From Sipunculus nudus (Eukaryota; Annelida; Sipuncula; Golfingiida; Sipunculidae): 64,000 bases of DNA. The notes beneath the pieces are model-generated. The model had not been told where the DNA came from and searched no databases. It saw only the letters and a list, made by a program, of their open reading frames with translations. The translations under genes and the position numbers were made by a program. This document shows positions 1-11,900 of this stretch, piece by piece (the first letter of the stretch is position 1; the number at the start of each line of letters is the position of its first letter). The DNA lies in the NCBI GenBank assembly GCA_026874595.1, contig CM049310.1:16468058-16532057 (forward strand), read 5' to 3'.

Positions 1-780
1 CTTAAGTAGAAGGGTGATTTTTTGCTCAGCTTGCTGTAAGTCAACTGAGCAATAGTGTCTGTGAGTCCGTCTGCCAGTCTGGCCGTCTGTACGTTAGACT
101 GGCACGTTTTGACACCGTTAAACGTAGAAACTTGTAATTGGATATCCAGGGAGGTCAATAAAAATCTCCGCAGAAACCTGAAATTATGTCACTGTGACCT
201 ATATTCTCCGAGCCCCAGAAATACCCCCCCCCCCAAACAAATTTTATACAAAACCTCCAATATCTTGATAATTAATACATGGATTGCCATGATTCCTGCC
301 GTGAATATTGACCATGGTAAGTTTTGTCAGTTCCCGAAAACTGGTTGCGCCATCTGTATTTTTTTCTAATTTTTACGATTTTTTTTCTGTTTTTGAGACT
401 GTCAATTGACAGCAATTATGTCATTTTCTCAGCTGTGGCTTTATCAAGTGTCCTGACACGTTGTTTATTGATTATAATTGATTTCTTCAGTTTCTCGAGA
501 CTGGTGGCGCCACCTGTATTTTTTTATGATTTTTTTTTTCCTTTTATTTTGAGACTGCCAATTTATTTTGATACTATCAGATGTACAACCGTGGTTTAAT
601 CTAGTGTCCTAAAAGCATGTGTATTATTAGGGCCCCGCTTGAATCAGCGGATGCCCTTTAGTGATCAGCCTGTCTGTCCGTCTGTTCCTCTTTCTGTATG
701 TCCGTCAAATATGCTTCCTCATGATAACTCCAGTTTGGATTGACATATAGATTTCAAACTTGAATTATATGGCCAAGGGG

Positions 781-956
781 TAGGACGTAGCCTAGTGGTT
801 AAGGTGTTGGACTTCGGGGCTGAAGGTTCCCGGTTCGAACCCCGCCGTTACCTCAATGGCATAATGGTGGAATCTCGTTACAGAACCTCAGAGATTCGAT
901 CTAATGTCTAACGAAAGGTTTTGACTTCTGGGTTATTCCTAACCCCTAGCATATAA
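781..956 (+). mobile_element. tRNA-derived SINE, copy 1
   Basis: A pol III A box (TAGCCTAGTGG, 788-798) and a near-perfect B box (GGTTCGAACCC, 832-842) are spaced as in a tRNA gene. The sequence then runs into a non-tRNA body ending AACCCCTAGCATAT (941-954). The same body end is found in the second copy at 29258-29398, so this is a dispersed SINE and not a tRNA gene. No tRNA acceptor stem can be closed. Confidence 0.7.
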
Positions 957-1011
957 AACCTGAAATCCAGAAGGCTTAACAATAACATATCATTCTTATC
1001 GTATGGATACC

Positions 1012-1131
1012 TTCAATCAAATTTAATAGACAGTGCCACCAACAGGCCACGGACCTATCCTGTATAAATATATATATATAAACGATAGGTCCATGGCCTG
1101 TTGGTGGCACTGTCTATTAAATTTGGTTGAA
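1012..1131. repeat. Near-perfect 48-bp inverted repeat (hairpin)
   Basis: Arms 1012-1059 and 1084-1131 are almost perfectly complementary, with about two mismatches, around a 24-nt AT-rich loop. The arms contain the word CAGTGCCACCAACAGGCC and its complement. The segment is followed by a TA microsatellite. It could be a small foldback MITE or the product of an inverted duplication. There is no ORF. Confidence 0.8.
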
Positions 1132-2310
1132 TATATATATATATATATATAAGCAATAACGCCTTAAATGTTTGGGTCATTCGTTCAAAGGTCACGGTCA
1201 CAGGACCCACTCATCTAAAAATATATCGAATGCATTTTAAGCCATATTTTTTATCCCAAACCTTCCATCTACCACATAAAGGTTACCTGAACACAAGAGA
1301 TGAACCTGATTGATTTTGGTGTGACAAGGTCAAAGGGCAAGGTCACAGTAGCCATCTGTCCACATATTTGTTTCTGAATGAAATAAACTCCAGTTTGGAT
1401 TAACATATTGGTTTCAAACCTGATTTATATATGGTCCACCAATTAAGTAGGAATCCTTTTCATTTTGGGGTCATGAGGTCAGAGGCCAAGGTCACAGGGT
1501 CATCTGTCCACATATTTGTTTTTTTCGGTGATAACTCCAGGTTGATTGAAATATTGGTTTCAAACTTGACTAATATATGACCCAAAACCCTTTTGACTTT
1601 GGGGACATGAGATCAAAGATCAATGTGACAGGACCCAATCCTTTTAAAAAGACTGCGGATGCCTTCATCTTTAGCATGTGGCTCACCTCCAAAAAGGGGA
1701 AGATTTTTTTTTTTATTTTGGTTTCACAAGCTCAAAGGTCTAATTCATAGGGCCATTTCATTCACAAATTAGTCAAAAGATGAACTCAAGTTTTGGTAGA
1801 CAGATTGGCTTCAAACTTGTTTTTAAAATGTATCCTTTCATATAGCACTTAGGCCCATTACTATTCTTTTTCTTATTGAATCTTTAAATGCGTTCATACC
1901 GCAAGTTTAATATATCACACATTACAAATGCAAGGTATAACTAATTGGCTTGTTTATCTTGCTTATTAAATATGATTTATGCTCATTTGAAATAGGAAAC
2001 TTTAACCAATTACAGCATTTTGTTTCGGTTAATAAATTAAATGTGTATTATTATGCTTCAGCTCATGCGGATTATTCTATCAGTTACAGGGTTTCATAAG
2101 TTCCTCGTGAATATATTTACATGCGTATTACAGTCACTTTCTTGAATTACTTAAACATTTACAAATACATGCACACTTGATCATAAAAGGATCATCCATC
2201 TATCATGTAGTCCATGATAGTACACAGATAACTCACCAACTAGGATTTGATATGAATATTCTCAGAATCAATTGAAGCTGAGGGCCGTGACCCAAAGGTC
2301 CCTGGTTAGA

Positions 2311-2394
2311 ATTATTTATTACATTTACACATTTTTGTCATTCAAATGTGCGCTTTCGTATATCTCTCAGGCTCAATTTTTTGTTTCCTTATTG

Positions 2395-2425
<31 letters not shown>

Positions 2426-2992
2426 ATTTTCATGTATTACACAGTGCAATATATACTTATTAGATTTAGTATATGCTCTTTTGTAAATGGAAAATATTAT
2501 TTTTACAGCATTTTATTTCAGTGAATACCTTTAATGTGTATTGTTATATTTCAGTTATTTAATCTCCACTGTCTTCCTTATTCTATAATTGACAGGGGTT
2601 CATACATTCCCAGTGGAGTGGATATTTAACGTACATATTACTGTCACATAGCTGAAATACTGATACTTGTTACTTTATATTTGATCATGAAAGGCTCCTG
2701 CAGCTTTGATATACATGATGTTTACAAATTGCACAGTATTAGTTTGACAAAGATATTTAGTATTTGATAGCATGGCCCGTGACCTATGGGTCCCTTGTGT
2801 ATGGCTTGTCGAATTGTCGTAATAATGAAAACATAAATCCAAACCCAGTGTTTGCATGGCAATCAATGAAAACCAACTTGCCTGCAAAACTATATATTTG
2901 CAATACAGACAGGGCCTCCGAGAGAATTCTTTTAAGGCGGTACAAAAACTTTGCCGGGCCCCTGCCCCTCCCAGCACTATTATTATTATTAA

Positions 2993-3083
<91 letters not shown>

Positions 3084-6000
3084 AAAAACTATGAAAAGAC
3101 GGTTTAATTAGGAATACACGTCATGAAAAACCCGAGAAAATCAAATTTAAAAATATGCATGGCACATATTAAAATTAATTATACGTGACCAATAGGTCAA
3201 TTGCCTATTGTGCAGCTTATGAGCACAAGTTGCCTTATTTGTGAAACGTAACTGAGAACATTTGATTGAAAGCACCACAAAAGAAAATAGAAAAGAGATA
3301 CAAAAAGTCTAAAAGAGTCTAAGGATCTAAATAACAGAGCAGTTTGATTGTCCAAATGTTGCATGGTTATGGGGATATGGAGTTAATGGGAATGAGGATA
3401 TAAATTTCAATATGTATCATAGCTTTAAGGATATAGAAACATTAAATGTTGTCGAGGCCACGTACGATATAACCTAGCCGATAAAACTGTCCATACAGAT
3501 ATCATTGGACCCTTGGTGCAGCAACTGTTGGTAAATTTTAGCAATTTTTTTTCGGAAAAAGTTCCCGGTCATATATGGATAAATTCTGTATAATGGGCAT
3601 TAGGAATCGTTTTCATATTTCGTTTGGTGACATAAAGACAATAACCAAACCACAGGCGCTTGTGAATGTGTTTTTACTCAGAAACGTCAATGGCGTAGTT
3701 TAGGAGTTTACATAAACCTTTGAATCAAAGCAACTGAATTCAGATGACAACAGCGGTATTACAAAGAAGGCAAACACAATTATAATGAATACATTAATTG
3801 CAAGGTCATCGAAAGAGAAATTATCACTGCCGATTGTGAATATTATTTTACTATGATCGGACCAATAATAGTAAACATGTGTAACCAAAAATTATACAGG
3901 CGACCACTAAAATGGCCCACTTTGACCCTCCTGACCTGAATAACATTATAAACATGCGTAAAGTAATAAAAAAGACTATCGGGCCCTGGAGTGAATTTCT
4001 GGGCAAGCCGGGGCTCCGGGCGGCCGGGCCCTCGATCGATCTTGGACTCTCACGGGTCAACCCATATAGACTCTGTTCAAACATAACTGAAATATAAAAG
4101 TCTCCCCATAGGCCTATTTTCAGTTTTTATTGGGCCTTAATTAAAACACCTTCACCAGGCAGGGCCCCCTTTGTCACCCCCCCCCCCCCCAACCTCGCAG
4201 CGATCACTCTGGATTAAAAGAATAACCCTTAAAAACAAATTAAACATATTCCATATTTTATGTATTTAGGCCCAACTTCCCCAGAAAACTATGGCCGACC
4301 CGAGCCCCTCTAAACGAAATGAAATATACATAGTCCCCGGGCCCAATACAACTCCTTGGTGGCCCGTGCCCCACAGACCTACCTGATTGAAAACATGTAG
4401 AAGTTATTGCAAAAGAGAAAGTCTTCCTTATTTTCAGTTACAAGCTTTTTATTGGACAATATATTCACTATAGGGTCCCCTTTAACAACTGGTCCCACTT
4501 TATATACACGTTAAAAATATAATGTTCATGCATTGCGTAGGGTCCTGTGAAAATCCTGGTCGGCCGGGCCCTTTCTTTGCACTCTGGAAACCGGATTAAG
4601 AACAGTATGTCACTTAAATAAATAATTTAGATGAGTCTTCCATACTTTCAACTTTTTATGCCTTCTTGGAAATTTTTCGCCAGCCCGGGCCCCTTTTCGG
4701 CCCCCCGGGCCCGGTGCGATGTACCGGCTGACCCCCTCCCCCCTCTCGGAGGCCCTGAATACAGATTTTTCAAGTTGTGTCTCTATGGGATATTCCCATA
4801 GTTTTACTTGCGACAATATTCACATGCCGGGGCAGTCGTATACGGGGAAAAATAAACATTAACTGACTTCTTCGAGTATATTTGCTTATATTTTCAGACA
4901 CACTCTACAAACAGAGCTGTATTTTATGATCCTGATGGAACATACCCAATCTTAATATCAAAGGTTGTACTTATGACTGGGTGTCGGTAATGATTAAAAC
5001 AGTCCCCGTACCGGCAAGATGGGCCTCGGACCCAGCACATCAGATATTGCACTGAGCTTGCTGACAGGCTCTCCGGGCCGTAATAACGGTCTACCTGTGT
5101 GTGAAATATTTGAAATAAATCCCTTTATCCGATGTCGGTTGCCATCCTGTGCTCACTATCAGTAAATCTGTGACTCACCTGTATGTCAACTGTAGTTATA
5201 CAACCAGGATCTGACAAACTGTGTATTCTTTACCTGGCACCTGACAATCCTTCGTTGCTGGTACTATCTGCATATTAATGTGATGGGTATTTATACAAAA
5301 AATGTCGCATTTCATGTCCCGAAACTATATTTGTTACTGAGAAATTAGCAAATGCTAAAAATGACATGAATAACCATTCAGATTGTTGCTAAAGATATAA
5401 CCATTATTATGAGATAAAAATAATTTAAATCGAGGCAGAAATACATACAGAAAAAAAATCTGCAAATGTTACAATATCCTTAAATTTCCGTTGTCCCTTT
5501 CTCTCGTATCTTAAATTCAAAACAGTGTTTTTCTGTAACCACTGTTCCATTTATATAGATTTTGATTTCCACGTTGTCATAGCGGTGAAAGTTTATTAAG
5601 ATGATATTTTTGCTTGATTTTTCATGACCGTTTTGTTTTTAATAAAAATATTTGGATATAAAAAGTATGTCTCCCAAAATATACTCGGCACCGTTACCTG
5701 ACCTTTTGACCTTGCAGCGCGTGAACAGAAACCACTTTGCTGATGCAGGGAGCAGCGTTTATTAGAGTTCAGGAAATCTTGTAGACATAATCCACAATTA
5801 AATTTAGTAACTGTCATATCAGTGTTCTCTGTTAATGATTTAAAGGGTTAAAAAAATCACCGTATGTTTATTTGGACTCGACACCGTTACACCTGCGAAA
5901 AATTAACCGTCACATATAACACTTCGAAAATGGCTTCCTCTTGTTGTTCATGTAGTGATAACTCGTGCTGCCCTCTTTTGTCCTGCATTTGACGTATAGA

Positions 6001-7027
6001 TGAAAACATCTCAGCACCGTTACCACTCGAAACCGTTACCTGCATGAAAAATAACGGTATCGAGAGCAAGGTAACGGTGTCGAGAACTTGGTATTAAATC
6101 CAATTTATTGAAATAGAATTTGAAACATATTTTGGGCTAAATATTTTAAACATTTGCGTTTCTTCTATTCAAACAGGCATTTGCTTATTTTAATACATAA
6201 TACTGGTATTCAAGTAGTCACTTCGGTTATTTTTACTTCAAAAGCTCGACGTTATCTATGCTCAACACCGTTACCTAGAGGATTTAAAACCATGTTTAAA
6301 TTTTATTTTCTGTGCATTCAAAAAAATTAACAAGGTTTTTCGACTCAAATTCTGAAGGTAGATGTATTCTGAAGGTAGATGTACCAAAGTACTTTGTCCG
6401 GTAAATCCCTGCAAATGCACCCTTCTGAAGCAAAAATAGGTATAGAGACAATTTTTGTTTTCAAAAGTTAATTAAAAAGAAGAAAATATGTTCTTTTTTA
6501 CACATTTCTTTTGTTAAATTCATAACTGAATTTTATGTTTTGATTTTATCAAAGGCTATTAATTTTAATTTTATCGAAAATCACAAAAAAATCTAGTCAA
6601 AACAATTTCTGAAATGTACAAGTGAGATTTTATTGCGTGTCACGGTGTCCAATATTACGTGTACATGGTTTCAGCTGTTGCGTCAGATGGTACACCCATT
6701 TCGCTGTGTTCCTTTTACTATATACATTTCATTTAACAACTCCTTTCAGGGGGGGGGGGGGGGTGAGGGCATTTTTCTACGGGAAATGTTCCACGAGCAA
6801 ACAGTGCTTGAGTGAAATGAATTAGCATAAAATTGCGAATAAAGTAATTGCATAACAAAATGCGACGAGAGTAAGATATTCTTATTAACACGTAAGATAA
6901 AGGCTGCTGGCTTGAATATTTGACTGGATCTTCTTTTTCAAACCCTCTAGGCCTACAGGATGTAAAATTATGGATAGAACAATACATGAATCATGATCCA
7001 CAGCGAATACTATATATCGATTAATTT
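2311..7027. other. Gene-free stretch with microsatellites and degenerate repeats
   Basis: No convincing exon is seen. It holds an ATT microsatellite (about 2396-2423), a compound (TTA)n-(TA)n run (about 2978-3082), and a second HINE-like terminus at about 2771-2803 (GTGACCTATGGGTCCC). There are several GGGCCC/CCGGGCC-rich degenerate repeats at 4000-4750, a motif cluster at 5.68-6.29 kb (listed separately), and homopolymer G and C runs. The short open frames here cross the microsatellites and lack coding character. Confidence 0.6.
5683..6290. repeat. Cluster of the motif CGACACCGTTACCT
   Basis: The core CACCGTTACC, or a one-base variant, often preceded by CTCGA, recurs at about 5687, 5880, 6013, 6030 and 6267. 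It is present in inverted form (GGTAACGGTGTCGAG) at about 6070, with a related ATAACGGTATCGAG at 6052. Spacing is irregular and both orientations occur, so this is not a simple tandem repeat. Function is unknown. Confidence 0.6.
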
Positions 7028-8452
7028 ATTCAGCTGACTGAACGTCATCTGAGTTATTGCGATCCCATTTTGTCCGACGTCCGTCTGTCTGTCTGTCCGC
7101 TCGTAAACCAGGCACAAATCGTGACCGCTTGACCTGGAATCTTCCCACTTGACATGCGAGGAGGGACATGAAAAATCTCCTTTGAAACCTGAATTTAGGT
7201 CTATGTTATCCTTACGAGGTATGGGGCTCAAAAGAACCCCCCCCCCCCCCAATCATTTAATATTTGATACAAAAGATCCTGTATTTGAACAAATAATGCA
7301 ATTATAACCATGATACTCGTATGCCTATTGATCCTGGAGTGTTTCATAATTTCCTGATGACATGTGGCGCCACCTGGATTTTTTTTTTTCTAAATTTAAG
7401 CGTTCTTTCCCTATTTTTGAGACCTTTAAAGATGCGGTCTTCCGTTAACAGGGTACAATTTGTAACCACTCGACCTGGAATCTTCTAACTTGACTCCCAG
7501 GAAGGCCCATGAAAAATGTCCATAGAAACCTGAAATTAGGTCTCTGTTACGCATATCCGACGTGCTGTGGGGCTCAGAAGTGCCCCCCCCCCAATTAAAA
7601 AGTTGATACAAAAGCTCCATAATCTGAACAATAATGCATTGATCACAATGATTCTTTGTATGCCTATTGATCATGGAATGTTTCCTCATTTTCTAAAGAC
7701 TGATGGCACCAGCTGGATTATTTCGATTTTTTTACGCATTTTTTTTCTATTTTTGAGACCTTTAAAGAAGCGGTCGTCCGTTAACAGTACATTTATCTTA
7801 ACCTTTGGTCCTAGAATCTTCTAACTTGACATCCAGGGATGTCCATGAAAAATTCCTTGGAAAGGTGAAACTAGGTCTCTTTTGCTTATATTCTCCGAGC
7901 TATTGGGCTAACAATTTACCCCCAGAGTAATTGAAAATTTGATACCAAAGCAGGGGACAAATCATTATCATTGGACCTAGAATCTTCCAATTTGACATCC
8001 TGGGAGATTCTTGAAATGAGTCCTTGGAAACCTTAAATGATGTCTCTGTTATCCATATTCTCCAAGCTAAGGGGCTTATGAGCACCCCCAGAATAATTGA
8101 AAATTTGATACAAAACAAATCTGACCACCGGACCTAGAATCTACTAACTTGACATCCTGAGTTCCTCTAAAGTTCTCCTCAAAAACCTGAAATAAGGTCA
8201 TTGTGACTTATATTCTTAAAGTTACAGGGCATAATTTCTAGGAATAATGCAAATTAACACAAATTGGCAGATTCCCCAGGAACGGCTGAATTGATTGTCA
8301 TCAAATTTGGTGTGCTAATGGGTCTTGATGAACTTAAGCTAATATGTATGAACGATGATGCTACCTACATTATCTTAATTAGTTGCCTATGCAAGGATTC
8401 TTTGTACTCATGTCAGTCGGCTGATCGTCATGACCCATGGGTTACTTGTTAT
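7028..8452 (-). mobile_element. HINE-like element, ~337-bp core type
   Basis: In reverse orientation it starts with a stem-loop-like terminus (TTCAGCTGACTGAACGTCATCTGAGTTA) and a TCCGTCTGTCTGTCTGTCCG tail. It ends at about 8418-8452 with CGGCTGATCG followed by the palindrome TGACCCATGGGT and ACTTGTTATAA. Inside are degenerate copies of a core containing CCTAGAATCTTCTAACTTGACATCC, GGAAACCTGAAATTAGGTCTCTGTTA and GTGGCGCCACCTGG. These match the array at 53.6-55.6 kb in opposite orientation. There is no transposase, and short ORFs inside are repeat-derived. Confidence 0.6.
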
Positions 8453-8743
8453 AAGTTTCGTTAAGGCACAACAAATATTAACAGTTTGGCTCCAAGGAAA
8501 TTCACTAATACATCATGAATACGTCCGTGGGTTATTCATTATTATAGGAATTATGTTCATATTTGTGCAAGTAAAAGTGCAAGACTTCAAGTTTTACACT
8601 GAATGACTTAATAGCTTTCTTCGTGTTATGAAGTGAGTGAGAGAGAATGAAGGAGAGAGAGGAAGGGAGGTAAATATAGACAGACATACAGCTATACGGA
8701 CAGACAGAAAGCGTAGGTTGACCTTGTACGTTTTTTCTTGCAG

Positions 8744-8976
8744 GTCCGATCAGAGTCGTGGAATCAGGAGACCTATCAATCTCTCACCTGGAGTCCAAAT
8801 TCCCTGACTTAGAAGCGGGCGGTAGGTGGCGCCCCACAGGATGCAGAGCCCGACAGCGGGTAGCCATTTTGGTGCCTTACCGTGACCGACAGAAAGAGCT
8901 CTCGGTTTTCCTGAACCACATGCACCCGTTTTTACAAAGACAGCAGCTTGATTATGTCATATATGTAGTTGAACAG
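8744..8976 (+). CDS. B4GALT-like exon A (start of catalytic domain)
   Basis: The acceptor follows a T-rich tract (TTTTTTCTTGCAG, ending 8743) and the donor is CAG|GTAAAT. The exon reads PIRVVESGDLSISHLE, then GGRWRPTGC (Cys of the first family disulfide), then VAILVPYRDRQ, the nucleotide-binding P-[FHY]-R-x-R block. It ends after YVVEQ in phase 0. The two leading bases GT fit a preceding G to make Gly, matching the GP-I-x-[IV] start of this domain in relatives. Confidence 0.9.
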
Positions 8977-11900
8977 GTAAATTGTCAAAACAAGAATATT
9001 TCGAGTTAATCAGCCTCGATTACAGAGGTGTACATTTACGTCAAACCAAAACGTACAAACTCAAAATTCTGTGTAGCCTACACTCTAGCAGAAACCTTTG
9101 GTTCCAAAGGGAAAATTTATTATGTGACTACTGTGAGATTTTGAGCTGCAGATTGCACCACCTGTGCTGACCTACTCTGTGCAGTCAGAAATCATCAATT
9201 TGCCTTTTCTCACAATTAAGTTTTAAAAGATTAATACTCCTGCTTTTATAATACGACAAGCACTCCTCTTGCAATGTACATGCACGTGTAAATCCACCTC
9301 TGGGTCTCTTGATTTTTAAAAAAATTAAAATTACTTACCAGAAGGTACATTGATGTATTGTAAAGTGTCTCGGAAGCTGTATATTCTTTTAAAAGGAACA
9401 AAAGACCAAACAGGGCATTTTTTTTTCTAAAACTGAATTCTCTGTTGTTTGATATTTCTACCACGGATAGCTGAATTATGTCTTAGACCTTCGCCCATTT
9501 GAATTTTTGCACTTAATATCATGCTTATATAAATTATTCCAGAGTCCATCTTCAGATTTTAACCGCGCCATGCTATTCAACATCGGCTTTCTGGAAGCGA
9601 ATGCCAAAGAACATTTTGATTGTGTGATAATGCACGATGTTGACGTATTACCGGAAGATGATAGGATCCGTTACACCTGTTCCGACCATCCGCACCATCT
9701 GTCGGCGGCTTGCAGCAGTTGGGGCTACAAGTCTGTATATTTTTCCAGTTTGGCATTTTATTCACTTACACTACTTTACTCTGTTAAACCATTAGGCTGT
9801 TCTCATATTCCATTTCATCGATCTGTATCCATATGTTTTAACAGGAAACAATTTTCTTAAAAAAATATTTTTGTATATATACCGGGATGATCCTTAGAAG
9901 GCATTTAAGAATCGTTAATTACATCCACAGTTTACTACATTTTACTACTTTTAAAGCATGTTGGTCAGTTCTGTTTGTTGTTCATATGTCCTTTGTTCGT
10001 CTGCTTGCCTTTCCGCGGTCTATATGTCACATTTGAGGGCCAGTCGTGCTGAAAATGTATATATTAGTAAAGCCTAATGTGTTTTGTCTTTTCTATAAAT
10101 CGGCCGAAGGTTAAGGTCATCGAAAAACCAGAACCTCGGGTTTTCACCATAACACCATAAATATGACCATATCCGCAAAACCTGTGGCTTATAATTTGCA
10201 TACATGGTACATTGAGAGAACTTAACGTTCAGTTGACCCAGTCGATAAAACAATAATAATAATAATTAATTTTGTTAAGGGGGTCAAAAGTAACACATAA
10301 AAGGTCATGAGCCCAAGGGACACTAGCTAGGCTCCACTTTTGGTCATCCAGACTAAGCCTGTTTGTTTGTTTGAGAACAAGCTATTACACAATATGGATT
10401 GAAATTTTGTGGCAATGTGGACCTTGAGTTTATTCGAATGAACACGTGGATGCAGCTTTGCGGTATGTCTGTATACCAATGATTAACTCTTACTGGTGCT
10501 TCATGGAAAATTTTTATGATTAATATCCTTGATTAAATAGCGGCAGGCAATCTGATAAAAATGCCCATTAGTTGATGTATACGTCCAGCTGTTCTTGATT
10601 TTAACACCTGTGCTAATTGATAAACAGCAGGGTGTCATTAAATTAATCTACATTGCAAACAATGATGAGTAATCAGTGAAGCTATCATTTAGCCATAATG
10701 TATATAAAAAAATTTACTGTCTTTATTAAGGCTTTAAAATAAGCTTCGATGCTGGGTCCAAAGCTGTATTATGTGCGTATTTTTCATCCGATGTAACTAT
10801 TTATAGAAAATATTTTATAGCATGCACACTTTGGCCCGTATCGTCTGACAATCGCTACCATGACTATTTATCATAAATATTCAACGCCAGGCTTTACACA
10901 GAATATAATTTACGTGTATATTGAGAACCTGAAAAATATTGGTAACAGCTGGCCTGCAAGCGGCCCGATATTTCATTTGACTCTAAGATTATTGCTGAGT
11001 GTAGGAAACATTAGAAAAAGCTGAACTTAATAACCGTTTAAATAATACAGGACTGGATCGATAAACTGCAAAACGGGCAACACCTGGTGTAATACCGGTA
11101 GCCGAACCCTTCCGCCAGAGGTCGTTTCTACTCTAAACAAATCTCTTCCTGATAGGCACTGTGGGACGGCATGGACTACTTGTGACCATTGTAAAACTTG
11201 AGATTACTTTAAAATAAAATAGAATAAACTTTTAAATCCTTACCACAAAAACACACTTGTTATGTAATTTGCCTTGAAACATTTTGATCCATCATAATTG
11301 AAAGGACTACATGACCCTCTTCACTACATTGATATCTACGCCATTTGTGTATTTAGACGCCGCGAAGCATTGTTTGGGTCACATTGTGGCTACCACAAAC
11401 CCTAAACAGCAGAGTCCTTCTCTTATGAGTCCCATTCTGCGCAGTGTGCGGTATCCGAAAGCTATCTCTGCATTAGGGAAGTTTCAGTCTGTATATTGAA
11501 CAACTGAGAGCTCTTAGGAAAGGAAACTGCTAATTTGGCATCTCGGAAATTCTGGGCAAGGTCTCAAAGTGATTCTCTGAATTGAGATGATTTTTTTTCT
11601 TCAGAAGACAAACATCTGATTTTTATTACTATTACAGAGTCCTAAAATATATTTCAGATTGTCTTTAAATTTTAACTGACTGTAAAAATGTAATATCTGC
11701 ATTGACTGAGTAAAACTTGTTATACTATTTCAGTCATTTTTTTCAACTGCTCTGGGTACTGTTTCCCTCTTTATCAGGTTGCTTTATCAGACCGTGTTTG
11801 GCGGAGTGACGGCCTTTACACCTCGGCAGTTCCTTCGTATTAATGGTTACTCTAATGGCTACTTCCGGTGGGGAGCCGAAGATGACGATTTATATCACAG

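Larger units (their letters stand above)
22..2310 (-). mobile_element. HINE-like (pearl/Helentron-type) non-autonomous element, composite copy
   Basis: In reverse orientation the element begins with a terminal stem-loop at 22-52 (GCTCAGCTTGCTG..GTCAACTGAGC), followed by a CTGT/CCGT-rich tail. It ends near 2275-2310 with the opposite terminus seen in sister copies, a degenerate GACCC..GGGTC palindrome next to CTCAGC. The interior (about 1170-1760) holds degenerate copies of the ~145-bp core with AAGGTCA-type words that is clearer at 18.8-20.1 kb. A second tail-like start near 640-710 suggests two nested or fused copies. No coding capacity is visible. A SINE and a hairpin lie inside it. The boundaries are inferred by comparison with copies elsewhere in the window. 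Confidence 0.5.

Noticed and set aside
781-856. A tRNA gene
   Set aside because: A and B boxes are good, but no acceptor stem closes and the sequence continues into a SINE body shared with 29258-29398.
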